In this document: piece by piece, positions 1 to 15,400 of the stretch | Numbering within the stretch: the stretch's first letter is position 1 | Layout of the letters: each line of letters starts with the position of its first letter | Source of the DNA: Eutypa lata | Taxonomy: Eukaryota > Ascomycota > Sordariomycetes > Xylariales > Diatrypaceae | Assembly: GCA_022661535.1 (NCBI GenBank) | Contig: JAKULF010000011.1 | Coordinates: 372,001 to 436,000, forward strand | DNA: 64,000 nt | Direction: 5' to 3' | Made by a program: the position numbers and the translations under genes | Notes under the pieces: generated by a model | Told to the model about the DNA's origin: nothing | Seen by the model: the letters and a program-made list of their open reading frames with translations, nothing else | Database searches by the model: none

Positions 1-76
1 CTTCCATGGGTAGGTAGGTATCTGCCGGATGGTGGATCGCATTTTCTGGAGCTTCCCGGACGTCGCTGAAAGATGT

Positions 77-98
77 GGAGGAGGAGGAGGAGGAGGAG
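77..98. repeat. (GGA)7 microsatellite
   Basis: Seven perfect GGA units near the left edge of the window, in non-coding sequence. Confidence 0.9.
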
Positions 99-1175
99 CG
101 CAAAACTCCTCCTGGAAAGAAGAGGAAAACAAATCCCGAATAAGAAAACAGGGCTTGCCTGCTGTGCCGGCGATTTTGCTACCGCATTTGGACCGGCTTC
201 CATTTATGGCATGATAAAACGTAGTTTAACTCAGCAGCACGGCACATGCTGCGGGTCGCCTAACGACCAAAGCCCATTTCGCGATGTATGTAATGTATGT
301 AGTCAACTAGGTAAGTAGTTATAATCCAGCTTTCTTGGAGACAGCGGGTTCCCGTTCCACGACGAATCGCTATCCTTCCCGCCATGGTTAAATATAGCAA
401 GTAAGTACTAGTTATAGACGCGATTATCCCAAGCTGGAATGTCCTCGAAATAAGGCAACAGTGGTCCCCGGCATTCTCAGCTGAAGTAGTCGATTCAGCT
501 AGGGATTAGTTCAACGTGAAAAGTCCGGGGTCGCCTTGAAATAGTAATACCGAAAATTCACGCCCCAGTCCAATTAATTCCCCAAATCGGCAGACAAGGG
601 CTGTAGATCGCGACATGGTGAAGCCTCGAAATATCTGCCTGGGAAGGATATCTTGACAATGCGGTGAAGCATTATGGTCCGCACCCACACGGGCATCAAG
701 TGCGTACTCTAGAGGTCTAACTGCTGGGAATTTCCGCAGTGGGTAATGGAAAACGAACTCGTACCATATCTATACAGCTCCTACCTACGTACATAATTAA
801 CTAGCTCGGTATTGAGACTTGAGATCCTACGCAATGCTTACGGTACAAAATATCTAAAGTGGATGTTCGTTGATCTTGGAAGCTCATCGTGCCAATGTTT
901 ATTGCTCGTGAAAATACTAATAATAAGGACGACGCGCGATGGAATTGAATATACATAATCAAATCCTTCCTCCACCTCCTAAGCTAATTAATGCGCAGAC
1001 CTAATTCACGTCTAACTATCCGTTCTCACAAATCATCCCCAATCTCGCGGTTAGTTACTCTATATTGCCCTGAGCCCCCATGCTTAGTTTCCTGGCGAAG
1101 GATCACGATGCTCCATTAATTTCAACACGCTATGATACAGTATGTACGTAAGTATGTAAGTACAATACATAGTAG

Positions 1176-1200
1176 TTAACTAGGGCTTAGTTAGGGTTCG
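1176..1200 (+). repeat. Telomere-like TTAGGG words
   Basis: A short stretch holds two near copies of the fungal telomere unit (TTAGGG and a variant TAGGGC). It is far too short and imperfect to be a telomere; it is noted only as an interstitial telomere-like word. Confidence 0.3.
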
Positions 1201-2010
1201 AAATATTTCCCCACTCAGCCCTGTAGGGATCAAAAACTCGGGGAAACCGGGAGACGGATGTTACGGTGTGCGGTGAAGAGAATTGCGGCAAAGTCCGTAC
1301 TTAGGGCAAGAGACCGCGAGATTCCCCCGGCCCGACCCTTCAATTCACCCGTGAAGCTGAGTTCAGGTGATTCATCAGCGCTCTACTGAGTACCTATGTT
1401 AATATCATTAGACTATATCTATATCTTGTGTCGAATAAGATGTGGCTATATTTAACCTGGTATATTCACCTATTACATTCATATTACGAACGTAATTATA
1501 CCGACATCGGGTATTGGATGAAAACCTTAGCATATCACCGTATCCCGCGATCTATGTATGTATACCTATAGCAAGTGAGAAGCATCATCGAGCACTGTAT
1601 TGACCAAAATTCGGCCTTGTCGTGCACACTCACATATACACTTTCCACCCAGCATCAGGGGTTTACAGGGCGGTGGCAACGGCTGCCGCAGAATTATAAT
1701 GGTAGTCTGAGCTTATTCACCGAAGGCTGATTATATATGAAACTGGCTGTGTAAGAAGACGGGCTCGCCTTGCGTCCAGGTAGCCGCTTGATTGAACTAT
1801 AAGATCGCATGCCGGTGACGCTATAGTCATTTGCAGGGAAGGAAGGGAGGTCATCTCATCATTACATGAATATACATAAAACAATGTAGCTACGATAGGT
1901 GCAGTTTCTACTTAGTCAAATCTATCAAGGTGCTCGGATCGTAGCAAGGGTGTCACGTTTTAAGTATAATACAAATCGCCCTGACAGGGAGCTACTTTTA
2001 CCCTTGATGC

Positions 2011-2030
2011 GCTCGCTCGCTCGCTCGCTC
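2011..2030. repeat. (GCTC)5 microsatellite
   Basis: Five perfect GCTC units in the gene desert. Confidence 0.9.
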
Positions 2031-3486
2031 ACCGGGTATCTAAGCCAATACTACATACTAACATCTACCTACTATCGGTGTATTAAGCCCTAGATGGAGA
2101 AGTATTCGCCAGCTATATCGTCATCATCGGGCGATGGCTGCATATGGGAAACATTCTCAAACGGCTAAAATTGCATGGACGTCTATCTTGGTGACAAGAA
2201 AGAAGTCGGCATATGCACGTGCGTGCGCGCGCTTGGGCCAGCTTCGATGAGTGATCACACCGGCGGGCGTTGATATAGAATCCCGTCAGATTAGACAGAT
2301 ACCGAATAGATACATATGTAGAAGGATACGTTACGTGGGATAAGTCGCCATCGACGTTGGGCATGTGGGGGTCTGCAAGTAATCGTGGGTACTACTATAG
2401 GCCCGTTTGCAATTTCTTTTCTTCCATCTCTGCCGGCACATTCATCGCCATGCCGACGATATGTTGGAAACGATGTGGGATGTGACATACTTACTTATTA
2501 TAGAATCATGCAAAAGAAGCATGGGCCGGAGGTTGTTCCGGAGGGACAACAAATCCTAGACTGGACGTAAGGAGTAACTACATGGAATAAGACATCTATC
2601 TACTTGGAAGTCTCGCATTGGAAGGTGACGCACATACTGCGCAACGCCTTGCATAAGAAGCTGTCGTAGACTATGTTAATAGTGACCATGCATATGTCGA
2701 TAAGAGTGGTGTTGATTCTTCCCGTGTACTTAAGGCAAGTATGTGGTACCGTTGAGGCTGTCGACATTCAAGAATCTACCGAATCGATCAGCCTCATAGC
2801 AAAATATGTGGATCTCCTTACTAACTAACCCCCCACACACCACGGCGACGTTACAGTTCGGGATATCGCTGCAAGTACGTAAATGGGCTGCACAAGATTA
2901 CGTAGTGGTGGATAGTGGGGGAGGGGCAAGGGGCTCGTGCTGTAATGCGTGCACGGAGACCAACTGTAGTTGTTCAGCCGGTACTCTTATCATATGGTCA
3001 TATACTAGAGAAGGTAGCTACTTTGTAGACGGTAGGGCTGGTCGGATGTCGGTTCTGCTATCCGGTCGCCATCGGATTCTTCTCGGCATCGCCCCCCCTC
3101 TCAAAAAAATAAAATAAAGAAAGGGGTCGTCGTCGCACAGGAGGCATGGGAGCGATCGACAATGATCCGGATGAAGGGGAGCAGGGAAGAGGGGGGGAAG
3201 AGAATAAAAACCTAAGAAAAAAAAGATGTAAGCACGATGACGATAAAACCGCCGAGCGGGCATGCATTATCTGGCAAAATTTTCAGTTCAGCGCGCAAAC
3301 ATCGACCCGACTACGACGGATTCAGCTCGTCGGTCAACAGCTCACCCAGGGATGATCGATTTTTAGGTGCTGACTCGGTAATTAAAATCAGCCGCCTCTG
3401 TGTGCGTTTTATGCCCCTCACATCCAACGTGGAATTGTTCTAGAAGATGAATTGTGTGGTTCTATGTAGATTCTTACCGCAGCGTG

Positions 3487-3514
3487 GGTAGGTAGGTAGG
3501 TAGGTAGGTAGGTA
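3487..3514. repeat. (GGTA)7 microsatellite
   Basis: Seven perfect GGTA units followed by degenerate GTATGTACGTA. This is the commonest repeat type in the window and recurs at 22354-22408 and 43122-43158. Confidence 0.95.
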
Positions 3515-6500
3515 TGTACGTAGATAACTAAGTAGGTATTTCACATGTATTATTTGGATTAATGACTGGGGAGTAAGAAAAAGCCCTCACTACCAGACTA
3601 CATACCTAGCATAGTCGCGTGATTTCCCACCGCATGATGATCACATCCCAGTCGGTTGAAGGGTAGCTTGCTTGACACGTCAGATAGTTCATGGCCTATA
3701 TCATGTAGTTGGTAATTGGCACATGTAATCATCAATGCAGTATACGCCGTTTTTTCTTGCGAGGGTTGATGCGCCGAGGTGGGCGATATCACTATCCCGG
3801 GCCCCCGGATGCTGGCACTTCTTTATTCGGGCCGCTCGATTCTAAATAAACTTGACACCATACCTAAGTTGCACACCGACGACGATAAAACGGGGGCCGC
3901 CTGCATGGGCGGCATGGGTAGTTAACGCACTGGCAAGGCAAGGCAAAAAGAAGAGTTGAGTCTTCGCAGCCCAAAACAGCGGGAAATTATGGAACCGCGC
4001 TCCCGGAACGGGAGAATATTCGCGAACATGTAACTAATATCGTAGCCAAGCGAGTGCCGGCGATCATCTGAGCCTCTCTCATCAGGGAGGGGGTTTCTCG
4101 CTAAGAATTGCGTCGCCATTTGCTGGTCCGGTCGTACAAGAAAGGGCAGCACGGGCCGCCTGGGCCTTCCCCCCCTACATACCTGGGACGAAACTCCAAC
4201 GTTTGTTCATTCAATCTCCGAAAGAGAGCTAGTTAGCTACTGAGGTCGCCGAGTGTCAGACTCGGGAGAAAGGGACCCGCGCCGTCCGCGGAGACGGCCG
4301 GTTCCGGGGCTGACCGGGCTTGGCTTGAATGTTGGCTGCGTACGTTTTTACTACTATGCATGTATATATGTTTGTTGGTCGGCCACGCCCCCACCCGTGC
4401 AAAAAGACTTCTCACGAGGCTGAAAATGCCCGTACGCCTCTTTCTTGAACCCCACATTGGTTTGGCACAGGAGATGATGACTGGCTCGCCAGTATCGAAT
4501 GCTTATTACTGTCAGATTGTTGTTAGCTGCAGCTTCGATGGTTTCATGCACAGCCAGTCAACCGGTACCCTAGTAGTCCCGTGCCAGTTCGAGTTTTCTT
4601 CCCCAGCAAATCAAGATCATCCGTCAATTAGGTAGGTATCGTTGACCCAGCCGGCGTAAGAGATGGGTTGCCGAATCCGGTCTCCCCTCTTAGGCGATTA
4701 AGGGGTAGTTAGGCATCATCGGCGTAGTGGTGCGAAATGCGGGCGTTTAAATGTCTTCGCGCTCAACCAATGTATCAAGCCGACGGTGGCGTATCATAGG
4801 AAACGAAGAGGGAGATTGGTATCCCGAGAGCGACGACAACGAAGCCTGTTCTTCAACGGATCTTTTACAGCAGCGCCCAGCTTTGCGGCGGCGTCGCAGT
4901 GGGTGTTGTTGGTTGTTGGTTGTAGCTGATAGTTCGTTGCCTCCCGATGCGATACTCACATGGCTTCTACATAACTAGCTGGCTTTTTTAGCGGCGTAGC
5001 TGCGTACATACGCAGTAATGCAGGGTGTAAAATATTTTTTTTAATACCGATAGAGCGGTTATGGATCGAATACCCTGATGATGCATAGCCCGACAGGGGA
5101 GGAAGCTTCGCTACACGCGCCTACGTGTAATGGCAAATGTAACTTGGTGTATCCTACAAAGCCGTCTGCCAGTACGCGCAGGGTCTATGCTTTCACTGCA
5201 AATGGCAAGATATTCTAACTGTACATCATTCTTTCAGCGTGTAATCACCTAGAACTGCGAAGTTGACGTTGGGGATATGGCCCGTATAGCCCGTATCGGA
5301 TCCCAGTACGTTTCACGATGTGCTCCGTGGAGACTTCTCGATACGAAATTCCTAGGTGGGGAAGCGGAATAGCAGGTGTCTACATAGTTATATGCATACG
5401 TAGGATGCGAAGAGAGAAAAGTCTTTTTTTCTTCTTCTTTCAAATCGAGAAGGTTATGTTTTCTTCGGGCTTGCCGGCTCCCAAGGAGCAAATCGTGCAT
5501 TCACGACCACGAAACCGGTGACTGAACGTCCCAGGATGGCATGCGGGCGAAGTAGTAACAAGATTTCCATCCCGGCGGATCGGTAACCTGGACGTGGCAA
5601 GCAAAGGACGCATGATGTGTACCTAGGTATGTAAGCGGCCCTGTTACTGGTTTCAGGACTACCTATACTTGGAAACAGGTGGTGATTCCCAAGCAAGGTA
5701 TCTTCTAGTTAGATAGTCGTCTTGGGCGTCACGGCGCAGCGACTCGCCTTCCTTAAGAATGACGAACTCTTGCTTCCAAGAGTCAAGACTGCTACGGTGG
5801 GGTAGGTAACTCTACTAGCGGATATCTCCAAATGCATTGATTAGTTAGGGCTGATTAGATAATTTTTTTTTATCCCTGCGGTCACACGCGACGCGATACC
5901 TCCAAGGGGGTTAGTTTCCAGGTTTGATGGCGGATTTCGCGTTCTGGAAATAAGAAGTGGAAGCAACGTTGGAAGCACCACAGTGGAGGCTGCGAAGAAA
6001 AGAGCCTCGGTTTGATTAATTTTCCGAAGCCAATAAGCTCCTGACAGGGTTAGGGCTTGTTTTCATTTATCCAGGTAACTACCACTATGTATGTACATAT
6101 GTATGTCAGTTGGAAGGATCAGCGATCTACCTCCGCGAGGAAACGGGCGTTCGATCCATTTCAGCCTCAAGAGGTTCGTAAATCTACCATGTAAGGAAAA
6201 AGAAATGCTTCTGGGCACCGACCCCCCCTTTCCCTCCCTTTGCTGCAAGCCACAGCGGGATGACACGCGCGCAGCTAGTTCAGAAAAACGTAGTGGTAAC
6301 ATCGTGCCAGCATATACCCAGCCTATACCCAGCGTCGTAAGCAGCTAACTAGTCACCTATGTACATGTTATCCGGCGATCAGCGCGTGGGTGGGCATGGG
6401 ATGGCAACTGGGAACTTCCATGCATAACTGGCCATGGTGTGCGATACTATGTAGGTACATAGCCTTGATGTTGTTCCGGAGAAGGAAATTTAGTCGACCG

Positions 6501-9438
6501 TTAGGGAGTTGGAGAGATCGTCAGTGTCAATGCGTCTTGTTCGCTGATTATCTAGAAGGGCTAACTAATGATTAGCTTATTACGTAGAGGATGGACATGG
6601 AATAATTCCGCGGTTTCAAGGCGCATTAACATCAACTTGGATTCCGCACTGGAACATGTACCCAGATTCAGCTTTGTGGGTAATAGGGCTGACCAATATG
6701 ATAACGTGTGGCATGCTGGCATGCTGATGTGATATATCTGATAAACACGTTTGTATGTAATGGTCATTGGTAATTTTGCCTTTTCTCAAATGCTATGTAT
6801 CTATTGAAGATCGGTGTCTGTTAAGGAGCAAGAAGCCTTTCCCCCCCTTCATTCAAATTGGCTGCAGTCAGCAATACGATTGTTTGCAGTGTTATATTTA
6901 TCACTTTGGACGCGTGGGCTAGGCGTGCATGCAGATAGACCCGAACAGCCGCGGGCGCCACGAAATACATCCTCTTAAGCTTTATAACACGGAGTAATGC
7001 AGATACTAACTAGCAATAACGCCGGCCTTTACAATCTTACGATGGTCTACTGTTGTGGTGTAATTCATACGTGTGCGGCTGATATAATTGAACGGCTCGG
7101 GATGCTCGGATTTTCGTCCTTGCCAAGATACGTCGGTTTCGATAGAATATAGGATAACCGGAGTACTATTGACGCCGGCCGTTGCAACTACTGCACCAAT
7201 ATCGATGCCGCATAACCGACCTTTTCAATAGATGATCCTGATGTCTCTTACTCCTAGGGCTGGATGAAGGTAGGGCTGAATCCATCCGAGATCAAGTGCC
7301 TCGCTCGCGGAGACCTGGACATTTGCTAGCCCAGCTCGAGATAAATTAGACCATCCTACAGCCCAAATCTTAGTTTGTATATCCTTTTCCAGGGCTAGTT
7401 ATACGTAATATCGGACCAATTCACTCTGGGGACACCAGCCTAGGAGGAGTAGGAGCGGGGCTAGTCCGAAGCTGAAATATCGCTGCCAAGCAAAAGTAGC
7501 CTGCACGCCATCGGAGAAAGCAGTCGGATTTAATGGGTGCCGGATGTCTCACTGCTAAGAGGTGATGATAGAATATGCATGCACTTTCTACATATCAACA
7601 CCTTGTAGCGGTGAGCTTGAATAGGTTTCTAGGCGTGGGATATATGTTTGCTATGGGTGATGCATAGGAGTTAACTAAGAGGGGCCGAAATAAGTTGTTT
7701 CTAGTGCTACACAAAAAGAATTATAATTTCAGATGCCAAGAGATCCATCTACACAGCCACAAGGTTAATCAAGATCTAGACTAGCATTTCGATGGTATAC
7801 CTACATAATCTCATTAGCAATAGGAGCAGAATCTATGTATCGTTGGAGGAAACCTTCGTTGTAATATGTGACCAGACCGATTGTAACAGCCGGGGAGGGA
7901 ATGGGGGCCAAAATATGGATTCAAACAAACTAAACTACTTCACAAATGCAGTTATCAACCATCTTGGCATGAATTATCAAATTCATTGAACGTCGTCGGA
8001 AGTCCACAGTTCCGTTTAAGCCTCATCCATACATACATAAGTATCGGACTTATGATCTTCAAATCATATATGTACGATTAGCTATAAGGGGGTGTACGTA
8101 GGTCTAGCATGTAGTAGCTTGATCTAGTCATACTTCCAACTTCTAAAGCATGCACTAAGCAGTTAGGTACTTCGGAAATTGGGTCTGTCCCTCGTAACAC
8201 TGGCTTCACTTAGCGCATTCATGTATAGCCTTCGTCGCCGAAGACGCGGCTGAAGAGCGAACGATTGGCCGCCGACGATCCATCTTGAACGGCTCGGCAC
8301 TTGTGGTAGTGGACCCTTACCATGGGCAGCATGGAGCTCACCTTGCCTTATAACTACAAGATGCGCGAACTAACGGTAGCAGACAACCGGATTATGACGG
8401 TGTCTACCAGTTATCCGCGTATGAAGAATGTGATAATACGAATTATAGATCCTGGCTGTCCGCCGTACAATACCTGGCCATGATATGCGTGGGCGGTTAT
8501 GACGACAAGCCAGGAGCTTCCGACATCTGCGGCCATGTCGAAGATCCCACCTTTGGCACGTCACCATCGAGAAATCCTATTGGCGAATATAAAGAATATC
8601 GGGATGGCAAAAAAAGTTGACGTCCATGATGTTCATAATGCAATTCTAATTTTGAGCGAAAGACAGAACTGAACAGGGCCTATATGTTGGTATATTGCCC
8701 ATGGTTGCCTCAGAGGCAGCCCAGTCCATTGCATTGATAGGCTCGTTGAATACATAGTTCCGAAGAGACGCGCACTCTTGAAAAAAAAAAATTTATGGGA
8801 ACTGCGGCGGTAGCGGACCCCTCCCCCCCCCCCTCGATAACCAAATACATACATGTATCGTAATTGTACATACATATATGTACGTAGGTAGTTAGAAGGC
8901 CACCAATCCGGACGACAGGATGACACCCAGCAGCAGGTTTCTCGGGAAGCATGCAAGCAACCAAGGAACAGATCTTGCATTTTGCCCCCCTAAAAAAGGT
9001 AAAGGGTATAGAGATCTACGGGAGGCGTGGGCGGCGTTTCGCCCATGTCCTGGCTATTTTCAAGTCATTGCATACATATTAAGTACGTACGTACGTCCCT
9101 ACATGCGTGTGTATATACATATATAGTACATACTAGTATGTATGTAGGTGTATCCGGCCCTACGCGCGGGGCAAAGAAAAAGCAAAACCAGAAAGAAAAA
9201 GAGGTTGCTTTGCACCTGAATCATGTCTTGCAAAGTGGCAGTTTCTACTTGGTTAGACTATCCAGAGCTGATTGGCTACCTACGTATGTACATAGGTAGC
9301 TGGCGTGCTTTTTGGCGCCGGTATATACCAAGGTACCGAGTGGTGATGTCGGTAATTATAGCATAATAATAGATTTTGGGGGCGAATAATAATGATTGTG
9401 TAGATAGATGCATGTATCATAAGCACTGTGTTTCTACA

Positions 9439-9453
9439 TACGTACGTACGTAC
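9439..9453. repeat. (TACG)n short tract
   Basis: An alternating TACG tract inside sequence rich in TACATA/TACGTA words. A similar tract lies at about 9083-9096. Confidence 0.8.
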
Positions 9454-12397
9454 CTATGTTTTATGCTGCGTGTAGTTACATATGTAGGAAGTAGGTGTTT
9501 CCGTTTCATGAAATGACGTTGTAATGCCCAATGAACCGAGACAATTCAAGTTGCCGACCGACTAGGTTGTTAACTACCCCTGTATGTGGTTATGTACAAT
9601 GCCAGAATGCTTGAAACTTTCGCGGACAAATGAGTCTCGTGTTTCTGCCCTACTAGGCGTTCTGCCGAAAATCACCACGCACCGCTGCACCGCACCGCAC
9701 CGTAACGTAAAGCAACGACGAGCCATGGTTGGAGGAGGGTTTCGGCCACGTTTCGCAAGCGGCCCCCCCGTTTCGGAGCTTACGACCCGACATATAACAT
9801 ATTATACGCTAATAACTACCTAGTGATAGGGCTTAAAAAGGGGCGAGCAGACGGGTAAGGACAAGATGATTGAACTTGCGGACTTGGTTTGCCGAATGTT
9901 TCTGCCGTGCCCTCAGGGGCCCAGCCCCCTCCCCTTGGTTCTGGGGGCGGATGGTTTACGTATATCATCAGTCTAGTTACCCTACATACGTAGAGTACCG
10001 ACCTCTCTTTTGCCCCCTTTGAGACTATTGACTGACGAGTTACGGCCGTAATGTCCCACCTGTGTACAAAGTAGCTAGCGGCTCCCGCGGAGAAGGACTT
10101 CGGGTGCCCGGAATGTGGGAAAGCTACCCACTTAGATAGTTTCTTGCCATGTGTCTCGCCCCTGTTCTGTATATGCACGAGACTTTTATCTATGTAGGTA
10201 AGTAGGTAGTTATGTATGTACTAGTATTCACACTACCAACTAGCGATTCGAAGAGGTAAGCTAACTAGTACTTTAGTATGGTCGTTCCAGAGTCTTCACG
10301 AGAGGCGTGGCGACTCCAAATGTGGTGGTAACACGACGCGTTTGCGTCAAGAGCTGAAGTCGTCAAACAAGCTGTCGTTCACTCGAAACCCCGTGGCACG
10401 ACATGTCCCAACGTAGCGGTGAAGACACAAGGGGGATCAAAAGCTATTGGCATATCGGTCTGCCTCTCGGTATTTAATACACAGGCAGAATATCTACATT
10501 GTTCGCGGCCTCGCGCGTTCGGAACAGAAAATGAGTACCCGTTAATCAGCAATAGGCATAATAATAAGGCGTCCTATAACTGAGGCTTTAGTGAGGAGGG
10601 GCTCTCCCGCGGAATTATGTAATCTGGGATTTCATAAGACGTGTGGAGGTGATAGGATGAGTCCGAGAAAACGTCTAACTACATACTAACGTTACCAGTA
10701 CGTTAGTAGCTAAGCGCAGTCCAGCCCAGGCGGTAAAGATTCCGTCATGCGTGTCGCGTGTCGCCAAGGATCCTAATTATCTAATTAAGCGAACCGTCCA
10801 CTTAGCCCTCCCTCTAGCTTTCGCTGGCGGAACACTTACTAACTAGACTAATTCGGTTGAACTTTCAGAAGCTTTTCGTAGTTCTTTCACCACCCTCATT
10901 GAGTGTTCTTTTTCGTATGTCGGGCGGCGGTGCTCGCTGGGCTAACCGAATTCAGCCTTAAATTATGACCTAGATCCCGGTTAGCATTCCGAGAACATGG
11001 GAGCTGACAAGGTTGGTCAATCATCATCGTGGTATCATGTACGCATGTGTGTAGTTACGCAGTAGCTAGTTATGTAGTACTTCATACTTGCTTTCAGATA
11101 TGTATTGCCAGAGAGGTCTAGATTGAGTTGAGTCTGTGTGCTTCCAAGCATTCAACTCTAGACTAAGACAAGGAACTCTTTTTATCGAGGGCCTAGTTAG
11201 TCTCAGACTATGGTACGTCGGAATATCCCATTGAGCATCGTCGCATATCAGAGATACCCGGCAATAAAATTGCACGCCGGAGATTATTCTGTCGGTGAAT
11301 ACACGAATGGTGCATTAAGGGAGCCGGTGATCTGGGTCCTTTCGAGCCTCGTATGGAATCAAACATACGGTTGTAAGCAACTACATAGGGTAGTGAGGAG
11401 TTGCAGGCGCAACGTGCATGAGGCTGCTTTTTACTAGCCTTGTTTTATGCGTCGACGAGCCCAAGCCGTCGGGAATCAAACTACTGGGTAGTAACTATGT
11501 AGTAGGAAGCATCGGAACCGAGACCAACCATACGATGTGAGGTAATATAGAACGCGTCGCTTAATTATTATTTGACTTATAACATTCATTGAAGACAAGG
11601 CTTGTGGGATCATGCAATGCATGATTAAGCGTTGATTAGTTCGACCAGAACTTCATAGCACGAGCACTGTTAGTTAGTTAGGTGAATGGGCGTGTCAACT
11701 TTCGAACCACGTATTGTATGTAAGCACCAGCGCTGACTGCATATCTAGTTACTAGTAGGATCGACTACTGCAACTTCAATATTTTAGATTCGTCTATCTG
11801 TATTCGTAGTCATTGGTTCATTCGGATTTAACTGATACCTGAGATGATGGATGCTTACATGCCTTAAGATGCGTACTGAGTTACTTTGTGCTTGTGTAAC
11901 GAGACCCATCTGTGCAACCAGGTGTCTGGTCGTGTGTAACCTCGGTATGTGCATCAGCATCCATATCCCAGTGCCGCTAAGACTTCTTTGAGTAGCCAAT
12001 CATTCGACGCGACCGTTAGCTTGTCTCATCCATCCTTGGAGGCGGTAGGGCTGAGGAACTCCGGTAACTTCCTGATCAGTCATGTTTTAGTCAGAAAGCC
12101 AAGACCCCTGGAATTTTAACTATGTATGTAAGCCGCTCAAAATTAGTCTGAAAAGTACCTACAGTGCATCGGTCATAAATAGTTTTACGACGGTCCCGTA
12201 CGTAATGTCATGTAATGTAAGTGGCAATTGGGGAGAAATGAAGAGGATGGACTGATCATATGTGATATGTGATGTCCGTATATTCTATACAGTAATGCGT
12301 ACAAGTAACTCATTTCAGACGCCTTGACGGAATCTCGGTTAGCTGTACATGTAAGAGTGATACTAATAAGGTTCATCATACTTGATAGTATCATACT

Positions 12398-12418
12398 GCC
12401 AGCCAGCCAGCCAGCCAG
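12398..12418. repeat. (GCCA)5 microsatellite
   Basis: Five GCCA units in the gene desert. The same unit recurs at 22625-22646. Confidence 0.9.
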
Positions 12419-15400
12419 ATTCCTCCATCCCGCGTCACCGTGAGACCAACAGACTCGAGCTCGGACTGATTATAACTACATATGTATGTAAGATGTACGC
12501 AGAGTAACCACCAGTAGGTACTTCGTAGTATGCGCGGCTCATCCGCTAGTTGTGCTCCGTTACTAAGCGTTACCTATGTAGATAGTTATGTTGTAGCTCA
12601 CTGTACCTATCTTTTAGCCGACCTAATACACATATGCCTTGATAGTAATATAGGGAAGGTAACCATCGTGAAGTTCCATCGTGAAGTTCCGTCTCGAAGT
12701 GGCTGGCCTCCTTCTCATTCCCCGCATTCGGTCCCGAAGAATTACTGGGCGCCACAATGGCCCTCGCGTTACAGTGGTATCGCGTTAAGCGGAACGAATG
12801 AGAGAAAGGAGCGCGAGCGCGGTACACCTAAAACCAACTCGAATGCTACCAACTTGAGATCCTGCGTAGCAAGTGTGGTGATATATAGCGATCCTATGTG
12901 AGGCTTTGGTTTGATTTCTTGTGTCACCGCTTCAACTCCAACGACTAGCCAGCCAGTTAATTACATATCTAAATAGCTGGTAACCTTCACACCCAATGGA
13001 TTCGTTATGTGCACGCAGGTGTCTATGCAGATAAGCATGTAGGCTACTATGTAACTACTGGACTAGTACTAACCACTGACTGCGGGACCATAAATTGCAA
13101 GCTTAAAGATGATGGTGTCAGCCGTGTTGATTGCGGAATGTTTGCTACATATATTACCTTTGTCGCCCATCCCTCGTCGTCGCCCCATAATCTTTTCTCG
13201 CTAACTAGACCGCTTGTAAGAGACGCTCACTGGTCACGAGGTTTGACTACTTAGCTTGAAAACCTGTCTATGACTGTGCCACCCGCATCGTATCATCCTA
13301 TAGTCAGAGTTGACTACCTGCCTGGAAATGATCATCGGTTGCCTTGCATCCACGCTTATGGCCCCCCAAGGGCACAATAGGTAACTTGAAGGCCAGGTAG
13401 GCATTGAAAGGTTATGGTGTTGACTATAAATGAACCTTGTGCTTATTGAGTAGAGCCGAGAACTCATACAACTCATCGTTCTTGGGTGGAGCATCATCGC
13501 CTTGTAGGGCTGGGCCGGGCTGGATAACATGGATAGGGTTGTTTCACCAGTTTCGACCGCGGCTCCCGGGCCTCGATGGATATTTGTACGTAGCATCTCG
13601 TGTTTTCCGGTTATGATGATGGTACATTCCGCTGACCATGTATTAGCACTCATCATATGCGTAGTTGTAGCTGGTTCGTCATCGATGACCTAAGATGTTA
13701 GTTACTACTCTTGGTAATTCGGAAAGTTACCCATCCATCCTAGCTGTGAATGCGGGGAACGATACCCCGAAGACCTCAAGAGGAAGAGAGGGAGGTAGTA
13801 TCGGTGACCCGCTAGCGGTTTTTATCTGCTGGTCGATCTTATACAAATGCCGCATCTGAGGACTAACGGCACTCGAGCGAAGGATGTAACGTTCAAGGAT
13901 GATGACAACTCTGCATTACCCACTATACACGGTGTTGTTGAAGTTAACTAGTTCGTGTATTTGGCTTGGTGTAGGATCTTTTTCTTGCTCATCGCTGATC
14001 CACATCAATATGCCGGGACTTGATTATACCGGACTGAATCAGCATTTCCAGAAACTTTGGAAACTCGACAAAGCCGAACGACCTACCCAAACAATTGTAA
14101 TTCCGAAGCAGGCATGATGAGCTTTTAGTTGCGGCGCAGGGCTGAGACCTACATCCACCGGTGCTCGACAAACTCCGCTGATAATCATGCCGCATTGAGA
14201 TTATGTAACCAAGTCGGGCCGACAATTCAAGTCTGGGACCGGGGATGTACCTATGTAACTATATCGTTCTAGTGTTAAGGTAATTAATACACATTCGTCA
14301 AGGCGCGACAATGTTCTAGCACATGCACAACTAAAGGATACAGTACGAAGTACTTCGTAGAGAGGATCTAACTATCCATCGCCAGATCACCACTCTAGGA
14401 TTTTTGTCCTGTCATTGTTGTGATAAGACAATCCACATGTGTTCTGGGAATGTTCCGTAGAGACTAGAATATGGTTGGTTGGCTTGATTGTACTAGGTTA
14501 AGGCTATATTGGACAAACTGGGAAGCTATTCAGGTACGGTGAACCCATCTCTCTCTCCATTATGCTACTAATAGCTAAGGGAGAGCGTTATGACGCAAGT
14601 GCGGGTTGCTATGCAATACTGCTGGGGATCGTTCACCGAGTAGAAAAGTTCTAGCAAATAATCCAACCCAAGAAAGGTTGCTCACCGACATATGGCTGGA
14701 AGATCGGACATGATATAATCATGCAAAACGGATAGCCCTATGCACTGTTGGGTGGGGGACTATGTCGGTAGCCCTCCTGTTCAACTATGTAATTATTTAC
14801 TTAGATATGTACAAAGTCAGAATGGAGATAGTATATCAGGTCCTCTTCATGCATTTGTCTGCCGATGAGTTAAACCCGCATATGCATTTATTCAGATGCC
14901 GAAATACATTGCATTATTATATATCCATCTACTATGGGTGCCCTAAAGCGTCTTTAAATCTATAACGACGTGGTTACTTAAGTATATATATGTATTAATG
15001 GGTTGCCCTATATGTGCAACCACACTCGTATGCAATTTCGTATCACATTTAATCTTCGTATATGTGTGAGGCAAAAAAAAAAAAAAAGGTCTTTTCCGTT
15101 ATTGCGAGTGTCTTTAAGACAACCCCCATAGCTGTCGTCGTAGCACCCCCTATTTTTGGTCCCTTGAAAATTCCAGCCACCCCTGTTAGTAGGGATTTAG
15201 TTACATGTATGTCTTTATGTACTCACGTACTCATGTATCTCTCTGCCCTCACTCGGGCTACACATTACACAACTCCGCATACCCCCCACTTCTAAAACAC
15301 ACCCACCCATGTCCATAAACGCACACCTCCCCAGTCGTAATATAAAGTACCGGGGGGTTAGAAACGCCCGAAAGGGACAGCGCCGGTAACAGCCATGAGC

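Noticed and set aside
1176..1200. Possible telomere or telomere-proximal repeat
   Set aside because: Only two imperfect units; no tandem TTAGGG array, so it does not show a chromosome end.
13234..13656. 140-codon minus-strand open frame in the gene desert
   Set aside because: No recognisable domain, signal peptide or splice context; the length is within chance for this composition.
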